Source: Arenicella xantha (lineage in GTDB: Bacteria; Pseudomonadota; Gammaproteobacteria; Arenicellales; Arenicellaceae). Taken from it: a stretch of 64,000 bases of DNA. Positions 56,747 to 64,000 of the stretch are shown here, piece by piece (positions within the stretch are counted from its first letter, which is position 1; each line of letters begins with the position of its first letter). The stretch is from assembly GCF_003315245.1 (NCBI RefSeq), contig NZ_QNRT01000007.1, positions 1 through 64,000 on the forward strand. Direction: 5' to 3'. Made by a program: the position numbers and the translations under genes. Under the pieces are notes generated by a model. The model ran no database searches. It saw only the letters and a program-made list of their open reading frames with translations, and was not told the DNA's origin.

Positions 56747-59362
56747 ATGGCTAAGGCAGACCTACACGTACACTCAAAGTACTCCGATTACCCAAGCACT
56801 TGGGCACATAAAGCTTACCGCTCACCAGAGAGCTTTACCGAGCCGGAACTGGTTTATCAGCAGGCAAAATCACGAGGCATGGACTTTGTAACCCTGACCG
56901 ATCATGACGACATCCGTGGCAGCCTTGAACTGGTTCACTTGCATCCTGATGATTGTTTCATCTCATGTGAAATCACCACTTTCTTCCCCGAAGACCAATG
57001 CAAGATTCATATTTTGGTGTACGGCATTACCGCAACCCAATACACACAATGTCGTCGCGCCTCAAACAATTTGTACGACCTGCGCGACTATATCATAGCC
57101 GAAGATATCGCTTACTCAGTCGCCCACGCCACTTATGACCAAGACGGCCGCTTGAGCTTTGAGCATATTGAAAAACTAGTTGTGCTGTTTGATATATTTG
57201 AAATCATTAACGGCGGCTCCAGTGCGCAAAACAATTTGCTTCTGCACAGCTATTTACAAACCCTTGATGAGGAAAAATTAACCGCATTGGCAAGCAAGCA
57301 TGACCTTACACCAATGAGTGATGACCCTTGGATTAAGGGCTTTACCGGCGGCTCAGACGATCACTGCGGCATCCTCATTGGCACCGCATTTACCCAAGCA
57401 GAAGCCCGCGATGTTGGCGAGTTTCTAAGCCAGTTACGCAATAAACACAGTTTAGGAAATGGTTTGCACGGCAGCTTTGAGTCTTATGCCACCGGCGTTA
57501 TTAAGCACATTCACGACTACCGAATAGATCGCGACTCGGGCTACCACAAGACCAAAATGAATGACTTTCTTGAATTGTTTTTTGACAACAGTGAAGGCAA
57601 TTTGATCAAGCGCTTCAAAAAGAGTCAATCGCTACGCTATCTTAAAAAGAAGAACACCAAAACTCATAAGGCCTTGCATGCCTTATTACAGCAAATTTCG
57701 CAAGACCAGGGCAAAGACATTGCCGCTAAGATACCGCAGACCTACGTACATATCGCGGATATGCACGACGAAATGTTTGGTTCAGTTGTCACGGCGATTA
57801 GCAAACACCTGCCCAACGGCGACGTATTTAAGGCGTTTAACAAGCTCGCCACATTATTTCCGATGACACTCTTAGCAACGCCGTTCATCGGCGCAATGCG
57901 GCACCAAGTGCTCAAAGCCGATATCAAGCGAGGCCTCATTCAATGTACCCGCCATCAATACACAGAAAAAGCCTTATGGTTCACCGATACGATTGACGAC
58001 TTAAACGGTGTGTCAATTACCCTACACCAAATCGCCGCGCACAGCGTCAAGCAAGGTTACCAAATGAAACTGGTAACCTGCGTCAATGAAGCCAAGCTTA
58101 ATTCACCATTACCGAAAAACTGTTTGAACTTTCATCCGGTAAAACAAGTTTCGTTACCCGGTTATGAAACGCAGAAAATTGGCTTTCCATCACTGCTCAA
58201 CGTAATGCGACGCTTGGTATATGAACAAGCGGATCAAATCATCATATCCACCCCTGGCCCGCTTGGGTTGGCTGCGATGATCTGTGGCAAACTTATGGAT
58301 ATTCCAGTGAAAACGGTCTATCACACAGATTTTGCTGAGCAGATACTAAAGATGACCGAGGAAAATATGTTGGCTAATCTCGCTGATACCTGCGTCAACT
58401 TATTCTACAAACAATCAGACCGCGTATTTGTGCCAAGCCAGTTTTACATCGACAAACTCATTCGAGCCGGCTTTGAACCTTCTCGCTTATCAATTTTTCC
58501 CCGTGGCATCGATCTGGATTTGTATCGGCCAGCACTGCAAACAAGAGACTTAGCGCGCCGCCACCAATTGCACGGAAGCTTCACATTACTGTTTGCGGGT
58601 CGCATTTCAGAAGATAAAAACTTGTCGCTATTGGCACGCGTATTCCAAGACCTGAATCGCCGTAAACCCGGTATGTATAACCTAGTTATTGCCGGCGACG
58701 GCCCCGACTTATCGGCACTTAAACAAACGTTGACGGAACAATCCAACGTGTTGTTCACTGGACGCTTGAATGCACAAGAGCTGGTTGAGTGGTATCGCGC
58801 TTCAGATTTACTAGTCTTCCCAAGTCATACCGACACCTTCGGCATGGTCGTGCTTGAAGCCCAAGCGTGTGGCTTACCATGCTTGGTCACGGCTACCGGC
58901 GGACCGAAAGAAATCATCGATCCCAACACCACCGGACATGTCGTCCACAGCGACGAGTGTGAGGACTGGATTTCGCTAATTCATCAGTATCGCCGCCTCA
59001 AAAATAGTAACCCTGAAGACTGGCTTGCACTCAAAACCAACTGCGCTCGCCACGTGCACACACAAAACAATTGGCAGCCGGTATTCGAAGCGGTATTGGG
59101 CGAAGCATGTTTACTGCCAGTTAACGAGGTCAGTCAATTAGCCGACGCAAACTCCGCAAAAATGAAAGGCGCCGCAGCCAACGAGGCAAAAGGCGCTGCA
59201 GCCAGAGAGCTAGAAAGCGCCGCAGCCAGAGAGCTAGAAAGCGCCGCAGCCAGAGAGCTAGAAAGCGCCGCAGCCAGAGAGATAAAAAGCGCCGCAGCCA
59301 CAAAAGCAGAAAACACCATGACCGACACAAACGATGACGGCGATCACAATCAAGCCGCATAG
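56747..59362 (+). CDS. PHP phosphoesterase - GT4 glycosyltransferase fusion
   Basis: 871 residues. Residues 1-~250 form a PHP domain with intact metal motifs ADLHVHSKYSD, TLTDHDDIRGS and GGSDDHCG. A ~130-residue linker follows. Residues ~395-790 form a GT4 (GT-B) enzyme: KTVYHTDFAEQ, IFPRGIDLDLYRP, LLFAGRISEDKNLSLL and the ExxxxxxxE motif in TDTFGMVVLEAQACG, similar to lipid-modifying mannosyl- or glucosyltransferases. Residues 807-855 are 8-residue repeats (AAARELES) from a 24-bp tandem repeat. The fusion of phosphoesterase and glycosyltransferase suggests dephosphorylation and glycosylation of one substrate. Confidence 0.85.
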   Translation: MAKADLHVHSKYSDYPSTWAHKAYRSPESFTEPELVYQQAKSRGMDFVTLTDHDDIRGSLELVHLHPDDCFISCEITTFFPEDQCKIHILVYGITATQYTQCRRASNNLYDLRDYIIAEDIAYSVAHATYDQDGRLSFEHIEKLVVLFDIFEIINGGSSAQNNLLLHSYLQTLDEEKLTALASKHDLTPMSDDPWIKGFTGGSDDHCGILIGTAFTQAEARDVGEFLSQLRNKHSLGNGLHGSFESYATGVIKHIHDYRIDRDSGYHKTKMNDFLELFFDNSEGNLIKRFKKSQSLRYLKKKNTKTHKALHALLQQISQDQGKDIAAKIPQTYVHIADMHDEMFGSVVTAISKHLPNGDVFKAFNKLATLFPMTLLATPFIGAMRHQVLKADIKRGLIQCTRHQYTEKALWFTDTIDDLNGVSITLHQIAAHSVKQGYQMKLVTCVNEAKLNSPLPKNCLNFHPVKQVSLPGYETQKIGFPSLLNVMRRLVYEQADQIIISTPGPLGLAAMICGKLMDIPVKTVYHTDFAEQILKMTEENMLANLADTCVNLFYKQSDRVFVPSQFYIDKLIRAGFEPSRLSIFPRGIDLDLYRPALQTRDLARRHQLHGSFTLLFAGRISEDKNLSLLARVFQDLNRRKPGMYNLVIAGDGPDLSALKQTLTEQSNVLFTGRLNAQELVEWYRASDLLVFPSHTDTFGMVVLEAQACGLPCLVTATGGPKEIIDPNTTGHVVHSDECEDWISLIHQYRRLKNSNPEDWLALKTNCARHVHTQNNWQPVFEAVLGEACLLPVNEVSQLADANSAKMKGAAANEAKGAAARELESAAARELESAAARELESAAAREIKSAAATKAENTMTDTNDDGDHNQAA
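59169..59312. repeat. 24-bp tandem repeat at the 3' end of the PHP-GT4 gene
   Basis: Six units from 59169 to 59312, the middle three almost identical (59193-59264), outer ones diverged. They encode AAARELES-like helical repeats. Unit length keeps the frame. Confidence 0.9.
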
Positions 59363-59424
59363 CGTCGATGATCATTAAGCAACACGCCACTATTTAACAC
59401 GCCACAAGAGCTTGGTAACTATCC

Positions 59425-60021
59425 ATGAGAAATCGCTACACACTAATGCGCCACGGCGAAAGCCTAGCGAACCGTAAAGGCCTAATTATCAGTGCACCAC
59501 ACAATGCACTTCATGGATATGGTCTGACGGCCCGCGGAGCCGACCAAGTAATCAACACCGCGGTTAAGTCCCGCGCGAATAGCGATACGCTCATCGTCAG
59601 TTCAGATTACCTACGAGCGCGCGAGACAGCCGAGATCGTACACAGCGTGCTAGCTTGTGAAACTCAAATCGTGCTTGAAGAACGTCTGCGCGAGCGTAAT
59701 TTCGGTGATTGGGAACTGAAGGATCACCGCCATTATGAAAACGTATGGTGTAATGACCTATCTCGCCCCGAGCAATCAACCAACAATGTCGAAACGGTCT
59801 ACGAAACCTTGTCAAGGGCCCAGTCACTTATTGACGACCTTGAACAACGCTACCACGACGAGTCAATTCTACTGGTCAGTCATGGGGATGTACTGCAGAT
59901 ACTTTTGGCACACTATCACCACCTTAACCCAAGGTTTCACCGCAGTCTATCGTCCATCGGTAATGCTGAATTGCGTTCACTTGCCAAACTTGAACTCGCC
60001 GTCAAGCCTTCCGCAGCCTGA
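59425..60021 (+). CDS. histidine phosphatase family protein
   Basis: 198 residues. Phosphohistidine motif LMRHGESLAN, SSDYLRARETAEI, ERNFGDWE and the second histidine in LLVSHGDVLQ. It would act on a small phosphorylated metabolite. It is the third gene in the OlsB-like/PHP-GT4 unit, 62 bases downstream, and so may share its pathway. Confidence 0.88.
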   Translation: MRNRYTLMRHGESLANRKGLIISAPHNALHGYGLTARGADQVINTAVKSRANSDTLIVSSDYLRARETAEIVHSVLACETQIVLEERLRERNFGDWELKDHRHYENVWCNDLSRPEQSTNNVETVYETLSRAQSLIDDLEQRYHDESILLVSHGDVLQILLAHYHHLNPRFHRSLSSIGNAELRSLAKLELAVKPSAA

Positions 60022-60229
60022 CGTGACTAAGTTAACCACAATAGAAATAGAAATAAGATAAGGGAATAACAAAAAGGAGCAAGAGTCATTTCCAGCGGCG
60101 ATGACAAGGAGTATCATCAGCCGAACTGGTTTGCATTGTTGACGCTAACACGTACAACGCTGAGTTGTTCCAGGCAAGTGTTTATTGTGATGTGAGCATT
60201 AGCCTGTAATAACTTTTTTGGAAACTCAA

Positions 60230-61558
60230 ATGCAAACCTCAAATCCAAGCACCAAGACGATCCCCCATGTGGTGATTGTCGGCGGTGGTGCGGGCGGACT
60301 GGAACTCGCCACCAAATTGGGTCGCAAGCTCGGCCGCAAAAACAAAGCCAACATTACTTTAATTGATCAACACCGAGTCCATATCTGGAAGCCGCTGCTA
60401 CACGAAGTAGCCACCGGCTCACTCGATACCGAGATAGACGGCATTGTTTACCGGGCCCACGCAGCGCGACATCACTACCACTTTCAGCTCGGCAGCGTGT
60501 CGGGAATTGACCGTGAATCCAAACAACTGCATTTAGACGCACTGCTCGATGATAAAGGCGACGTCGTAGTCGATTCTCGGATTGTGGAATACGACACGTT
60601 AATTATGGCGATCGGCAGTGTCAGCAATGACTTTGGAACCCCAGGGGTTAGCGAATTTTGCTCGATGCTGGATTCAAAGCAGCAAGCACAGCGCTTTCAG
60701 CAAACCTTGCTCAACCTACTACTCAAAAAAAGCCAGTCTGCGTCCGACGATGCAGAACTCTCAGCACTGCGACTCGCGATTGTCGGCGCTGGCGCGACTG
60801 GTGTTGAGCTGTCGGCGGAGTTATATCATGTGATAGAAGTCGTCAGCATGTATGACGTAGAAGGCAATGTACTGCCAAAACTCCATATCGACTTAATAGA
60901 AGCCGGGCCGCGAATTTTACCAGCACTACCTGAGCGAATCGCCGAATCTGCCGCCACTGAGCTTGAAAAATTAGGTGTTCGCATTCATACCAATACACGC
61001 ATCACCTCGGCATCGCGCACCGGATTTACCGATGCCGATGATACCCTAATTCCTGCCGACATTATGGTCTGGGCGGCTGGAGTTCGAGCGGCGAACTGGG
61101 TCGCTGAAATAGGCCTAGAAGTAAATCGCATCAATCAAATCGTCTGCCTACCCAGTTTAAAAACCAAAACTGACCCCAGCATTTATGCGATTGGTGACTG
61201 CTGCTCGATCACTAACCAAGATGGCAAGCCAATTCCGCCCCGAGCACAAGCGGCGCACCAAATGGCCTCCACAGTTGCCGCGAACGTTCTCAGGGAGTTT
61301 GCTGGTAAGCCGTTACGCGACTTTAAATACGTGGATTACGGCTCATTGGTCAATCTTTCGCGCTTTTCAACCGTCGGCAGTTTGATGGGTAACTTGATGC
61401 GTGGCAGCCTATTTATCGAGGGGCGTATTGCGCGGTTAATGTATTTGTCGTTGTATCGCATGCACCAGCTGGCCGTGCACGGATACATCAAAGGACCATT
61501 TATCATCTTGCTAAGTAGCCTCTCTAAAATCATCCGACCGAAAATCAAGCTCCACTAG
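60230..61558 (+). CDS. ndh: type II NADH dehydrogenase
   Basis: About 442 residues from ATG 60230, which has GGAA about 6 bases upstream (a TTG at 60218 is an alternative). FAD-binding VIVGGGAGGLELATKLG, NADH-binding IVGAGATGVELSAEL, AIGDCC and a C-terminal amphipathic region (LLSSLSKIIRPKIKLH) for membrane docking. It oxidises NADH and reduces quinone without pumping protons. Confidence 0.92.
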   Translation: MQTSNPSTKTIPHVVIVGGGAGGLELATKLGRKLGRKNKANITLIDQHRVHIWKPLLHEVATGSLDTEIDGIVYRAHAARHHYHFQLGSVSGIDRESKQLHLDALLDDKGDVVVDSRIVEYDTLIMAIGSVSNDFGTPGVSEFCSMLDSKQQAQRFQQTLLNLLLKKSQSASDDAELSALRLAIVGAGATGVELSAELYHVIEVVSMYDVEGNVLPKLHIDLIEAGPRILPALPERIAESAATELEKLGVRIHTNTRITSASRTGFTDADDTLIPADIMVWAAGVRAANWVAEIGLEVNRINQIVCLPSLKTKTDPSIYAIGDCCSITNQDGKPIPPRAQAAHQMASTVAANVLREFAGKPLRDFKYVDYGSLVNLSRFSTVGSLMGNLMRGSLFIEGRIARLMYLSLYRMHQLAVHGYIKGPFIILLSSLSKIIRPKIKLH

Positions 61559-61575
61559 TTTATGGTTGCTGAGTT

Positions 61576-61610
61576 GATAGCACGCTCGCCCAGTTAGCCG
61601 GCGTGCTATC
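61576..61610. terminator. hairpin between ndh and the rhodanese gene
   Basis: GATAGCACGC (61576-61585) and GCGTGCTATC (61601-61610) pair perfectly between two convergent genes. There is no long T-tract, but position and stem fit a shared terminator. Confidence 0.55.
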
Positions 61611-61612
61611 GA

Positions 61613-62008
61613 TTATCCAACTTCAAGTGAAAAACCCTCATCCAGCCATCCGGTAACCCCGCCAATCATTTTTTTCACTGGCCGACCTAGTTGAGCGAGC
61701 TTCAACGCGGCTTTATCAGCGCCATTACAATGCGGACCCGCGCAGTAAACAACAAACAAGGTGTCATTTGGGTAAGCCTGCAAGGTAGCCACTGACAGCC
61801 GATGGTGCGGCAAGTTAATTGAGCTCGGAAGATGCCCCGCTTGATACAAAGACTCAGCCCGCACGTCCATTAAAATAAAGTCCTGACGGTTGTTAGAGCA
61901 GGCATGGTGCACATCCCAGCAATCGGTTTCAAACGTCAACAATGCGGAAAAATGTTGAATGGCTAGATCACTGTTTGCGGCACTTGGCCTAGAAACGGCT
62001 GATGACAT
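61613..62008 (-). CDS. rhodanese-like domain protein
   Basis: 131 residues. One rhodanese fold: FILMDVRAESLYQAGHLPSSINLPH and the active-site cysteine in FVVYCAGPHCNGADKAA. It probably moves sulfur or acts as a persulfide carrier. Divergent from the AraC-type regulator next to it, which may control it. Confidence 0.9.
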   Translation of the reverse strand: MSSAVSRPSAANSDLAIQHFSALLTFETDCWDVHHACSNNRQDFILMDVRAESLYQAGHLPSSINLPHHRLSVATLQAYPNDTLFVVYCAGPHCNGADKAALKLAQLGRPVKKMIGGVTGWLDEGFSLEVG

Positions 62009-62073
62009 ATAAACTCACCTTAAGGTCGATAATAATGTGTAGAGCGACAGAATAATCGTTTACCCTTTTAGAG

Positions 62074-62118
62074 AAAATTGGCCTATAAGTCACTTTTCAT
62101 CAATAATGAGCCAATTTT
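62074..62118. promoter_or_regulatory. inverted repeat between rhodanese gene and AraC-type regulator
   Basis: AAAATTGGC (62074-62082) and GCCAATTTT (62110-62118) are exact inverted repeats 27 bases apart in the 133-base divergent spacer. Likely operator for the adjacent regulator. Confidence 0.5.
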
Positions 62119-62141
62119 CCATATTAACTACCTAATATTCG

Positions 62142-63080
62142 ATGAAACGTGTCGCTATTTTGAGTTTCGACCATATTGCCTTATTTGAACTTGGCTGTGC
62201 AGTCGAACTGTTTGCGCTACCTCGTAACGATATCGCCAACTGGTACTTGACCGACGTCGTGAGTTTTTCCGAACAACCCATTACTAGTACGGCCGGAATT
62301 ACCTTAACGACTAAATCCATTCAATCGCTAGCGCCGTACTCAATGTTAGTCATTCCATCTTGGCCTACACAAGGGTTACCCATACCAACTCCTATAAGCG
62401 AACAAGTTACTGAGTTTGCTAAACGCACTGACACCATCACCATCAGTTTTTGCTCAGGAGCCTTTCTATTAGCCGAGCTCGGTCTACTAAATCAGCGCCT
62501 CGCGACCACGCACTGGCAATATGCTGACTTGTTTCAACGTCGCTTTCCAGCCGTAGGGTATGCGCATGACGTGTTGTATATCCTCGAGCAGCAATTCGGT
62601 TGCTCAGCTGGCAGCGCCGCTGCTATCGACTTGGGATTAGCCGTGATTCGACAGGATTTCGGCTTAGCCATTGCCAATCAAGTAGCGCGCCGATTAGTCA
62701 TGTCACCACACCGTAAAGGAGGCCAATCACAGTTTGTCGAAATGCCGATGGCTAAACCACACAGCCGTCTCAGTGAAACCTTGGATTGGGCGCTAAGCCA
62801 GTTAGCTGAACCTCTGGAAGTCGCGTCTATGGCATCTCATGCTGGCATGTCTAGACGCAGCTTTGACCGACACTTTCGCCGCAGCATGGGTTGTAGCGCT
62901 AAAGAGTGGCTGATTACCCAACGCTTAGCCCTAGCACGTCAATTACTCGAACAATCCAGCACCAGCATAGAACAAGTTGCCAGCGCTTGCGGGTTTGAAA
63001 GCGCCGCGACCTTACGCCACCACTTCAGCAAATCGCTCGGCGTCAGTCCACGTCAATACCGCGATCAATTCGCACACTGA
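62142..63080 (+). CDS. FtrA/GlxA-type AraC family transcriptional regulator
   Basis: 312 residues. DJ-1/PfpI-like N-terminal domain (VAILSFDHIALFELGCAVELFALP, FCSGAFLLAELGLLNQ) and a C-terminal AraC domain (MASHAGMSRRSFDRHFRR, VASACGFESAATLRHHF). The operator-like repeat upstream lies between it and the rhodanese gene. It is the second regulator of this type in the window. Confidence 0.9.
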   Translation: MKRVAILSFDHIALFELGCAVELFALPRNDIANWYLTDVVSFSEQPITSTAGITLTTKSIQSLAPYSMLVIPSWPTQGLPIPTPISEQVTEFAKRTDTITISFCSGAFLLAELGLLNQRLATTHWQYADLFQRRFPAVGYAHDVLYILEQQFGCSAGSAAAIDLGLAVIRQDFGLAIANQVARRLVMSPHRKGGQSQFVEMPMAKPHSRLSETLDWALSQLAEPLEVASMASHAGMSRRSFDRHFRRSMGCSAKEWLITQRLALARQLLEQSSTSIEQVASACGFESAATLRHHFSKSLGVSPRQYRDQFAH

Positions 63081-63141
63081 CAAACCACCGTAAGTGAGAT
63101 ATTCTGTCTACAAAATAAAAGAACAATCCGCTGGAGAGAGC

Positions 63142-64000
63142 ATGTCTGAACAAGCAACAACCCACTACCGAGCGTGTCACCTGTGTGAGGCGATCTGCGG
63201 TTTAGAGATACGTACCCAAGGCAGCGAAGTCCTGTCGATTCGTGGTGATAAGAATGATCCCGTTAGTCGTGGCTATATTTGCCCGAAAGCCACGGCTATT
63301 GCCGACATCCACACTGACCCAGATCGTTTACGAAAGCCGGTTAAGCGAGTCGGTGAAGAATGGCTAGAAATCAGCTGGGATGAAGCCATTGAGCTTACTG
63401 CCAAGCGTCTAGTCGAAACCCAGCAGACGCACGGTGCTAACTCGGTCGGCTTTTTTGGCGGTAACCCTGGCGTGCACAACTACGGCAATATGACGCACGG
63501 CCCTTTATTGCGCCGAGCTATCAAGACCCGCAATAACTTCTCCGCCACCTCACTCGACCAACTGCCGCATCACCTTACGTCGTATGCGATGTATGGGCAT
63601 CAATTTTTCTTGCCAATCCCGGATGTCGACCACACTCAATTGATGGTGATTTTTGGTGGCAACCCACTAGCCTCTAATGGCAGCATCATGACCATGCCGG
63701 ATGCGCCCAAGCGCCTCAAAGCGATACAGCAACGTGGCGGCAAGCTGGTTGTAGTTGACCCTCGCCGCACAGAAACCGCCGACATAGCTGATCAACACTT
63801 ATTCGTTAAACCTGGCCAAGACGCCTATGTATTAATGGCGATAATTAACCTATTGTTCAAAGAAAATTGGTTAAAAACCGAGCACTTAAGTGCTCATCTT
63901 GACGGTCTCGATACCGTTCGACAAGCCGTATCTGGTTTCTCGGTCGATCTCGCCACCAAACAATCAGGTATTCCTGCCGAAGCGATTCGTCAATTAGCCT
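63142..64000 (+). CDS. molybdopterin oxidoreductase, 5' part
   Basis: Open from ATG 63142 (GGAGAG upstream) to the window end, 286 codons visible. The N-terminal 4Fe-4S motif is CHLCEAICG followed by GYICPKA. Molybdopterin-binding stretches include FFGGNPGVHNYGN, VIFGGNP and VVVDPRRTETADIADQHL. It belongs to the DMSO reductase/formate dehydrogenase superfamily; subclass and substrate cannot be set from this part. Confidence 0.88.
   Translation, partial: MSEQATTHYRACHLCEAICGLEIRTQGSEVLSIRGDKNDPVSRGYICPKATAIADIHTDPDRLRKPVKRVGEEWLEISWDEAIELTAKRLVETQQTHGANSVGFFGGNPGVHNYGNMTHGPLLRRAIKTRNNFSATSLDQLPHHLTSYAMYGHQFFLPIPDVDHTQLMVIFGGNPLASNGSIMTMPDAPKRLKAIQQRGGKLVVVDPRRTETADIADQHLFVKPGQDAYVLMAIINLLFKENWLKTEHLSAHLDGLDTVRQAVSGFSVDLATKQSGIPAEAIRQLA

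Noticed and set aside
59169..59312. Regular repeats that might be a CRISPR array
   Set aside because: Units are contiguous with no spacers and encode an in-frame protein repeat.

Overview
The window looks like part of the chromosome of a free-living, probably marine, non-enteric gammaproteobacterium. The evidence is the conserved block plsX-fabD-fabG-acpP-fabF-pabC-mltG-tmk-holB-pilZ-tatD, the mfd-csiV neighbourhood, a FabY-type ketoacyl synthase, a TRAP carrier and an O-antigen type cluster. Genus cannot be named from sequence alone. No rRNA, tRNA or CRISPR array was seen.

Region 1-10,000 is an accessory, mosaic, partly AT-rich stretch. Three REP-associated (Y1/HUH) transposase genes or remnants surround a secreted vWA/vWD protein pair. 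A 5'-truncated Zot gene marks a dead filamentous phage. Next come an orphan membrane protein, a DUF4062 protein and a small unknown gene. At 9516-9543 lies a sequence matching the E. coli dif site at 24 of 28 positions, so the window probably contains the replication terminus. The core genes immediately to the right lie on the minus strand, and the three KOPS-like octamers found by eye all point at this site.

Region 10,000-30,800 is core metabolism. It holds the fatty acid synthesis and DNA replication/division cluster on the minus strand, rpmF with its own promoter and terminator, ACP phosphodiesterase, TrhO, two tandem unknown periplasmic Cys/coiled-coil proteins, FabY, a GlxA-type AraC regulator, HtpX and two TerB-like genes. 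fabH is missing from its usual place between plsX and fabD. FabY, about 6 kb away, is the likely substitute, as in Pseudomonas aeruginosa.

Region 30,800-40,700 holds a TRAP transporter operon of the DctP/TakP type with an alpha/beta hydrolase, then mfd, a YgjP-type metallopeptidase, a YheT-type hydrolase and a CsiV-like gene.

Region 40,700-55,500 is a minus-strand surface polysaccharide cluster. dTDP-sugar genes (rfbB, rfbA) lead, followed by an ABC exporter (Wzm/Wzt with a carbohydrate-binding C-terminus), a methyltransferase, four family 2 glycosyltransferases, and a WbpV/WbpL/WbpM-like set that could make and load a 6-deoxy-HexNAc primer sugar. A divergent winged-helix gene sits at its head.

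Region 55,500-64,000 has a three-gene unit (OlsB-like acyltransferase, a PHP-phosphoesterase/GT4 glycosyltransferase fusion, a histidine phosphatase) that may form an uncharacterised lipid or glycolipid module. It is followed by a type II NADH dehydrogenase, a rhodanese, a second DJ-1/AraC regulator and the start of a molybdopterin oxidoreductase that runs off the window.
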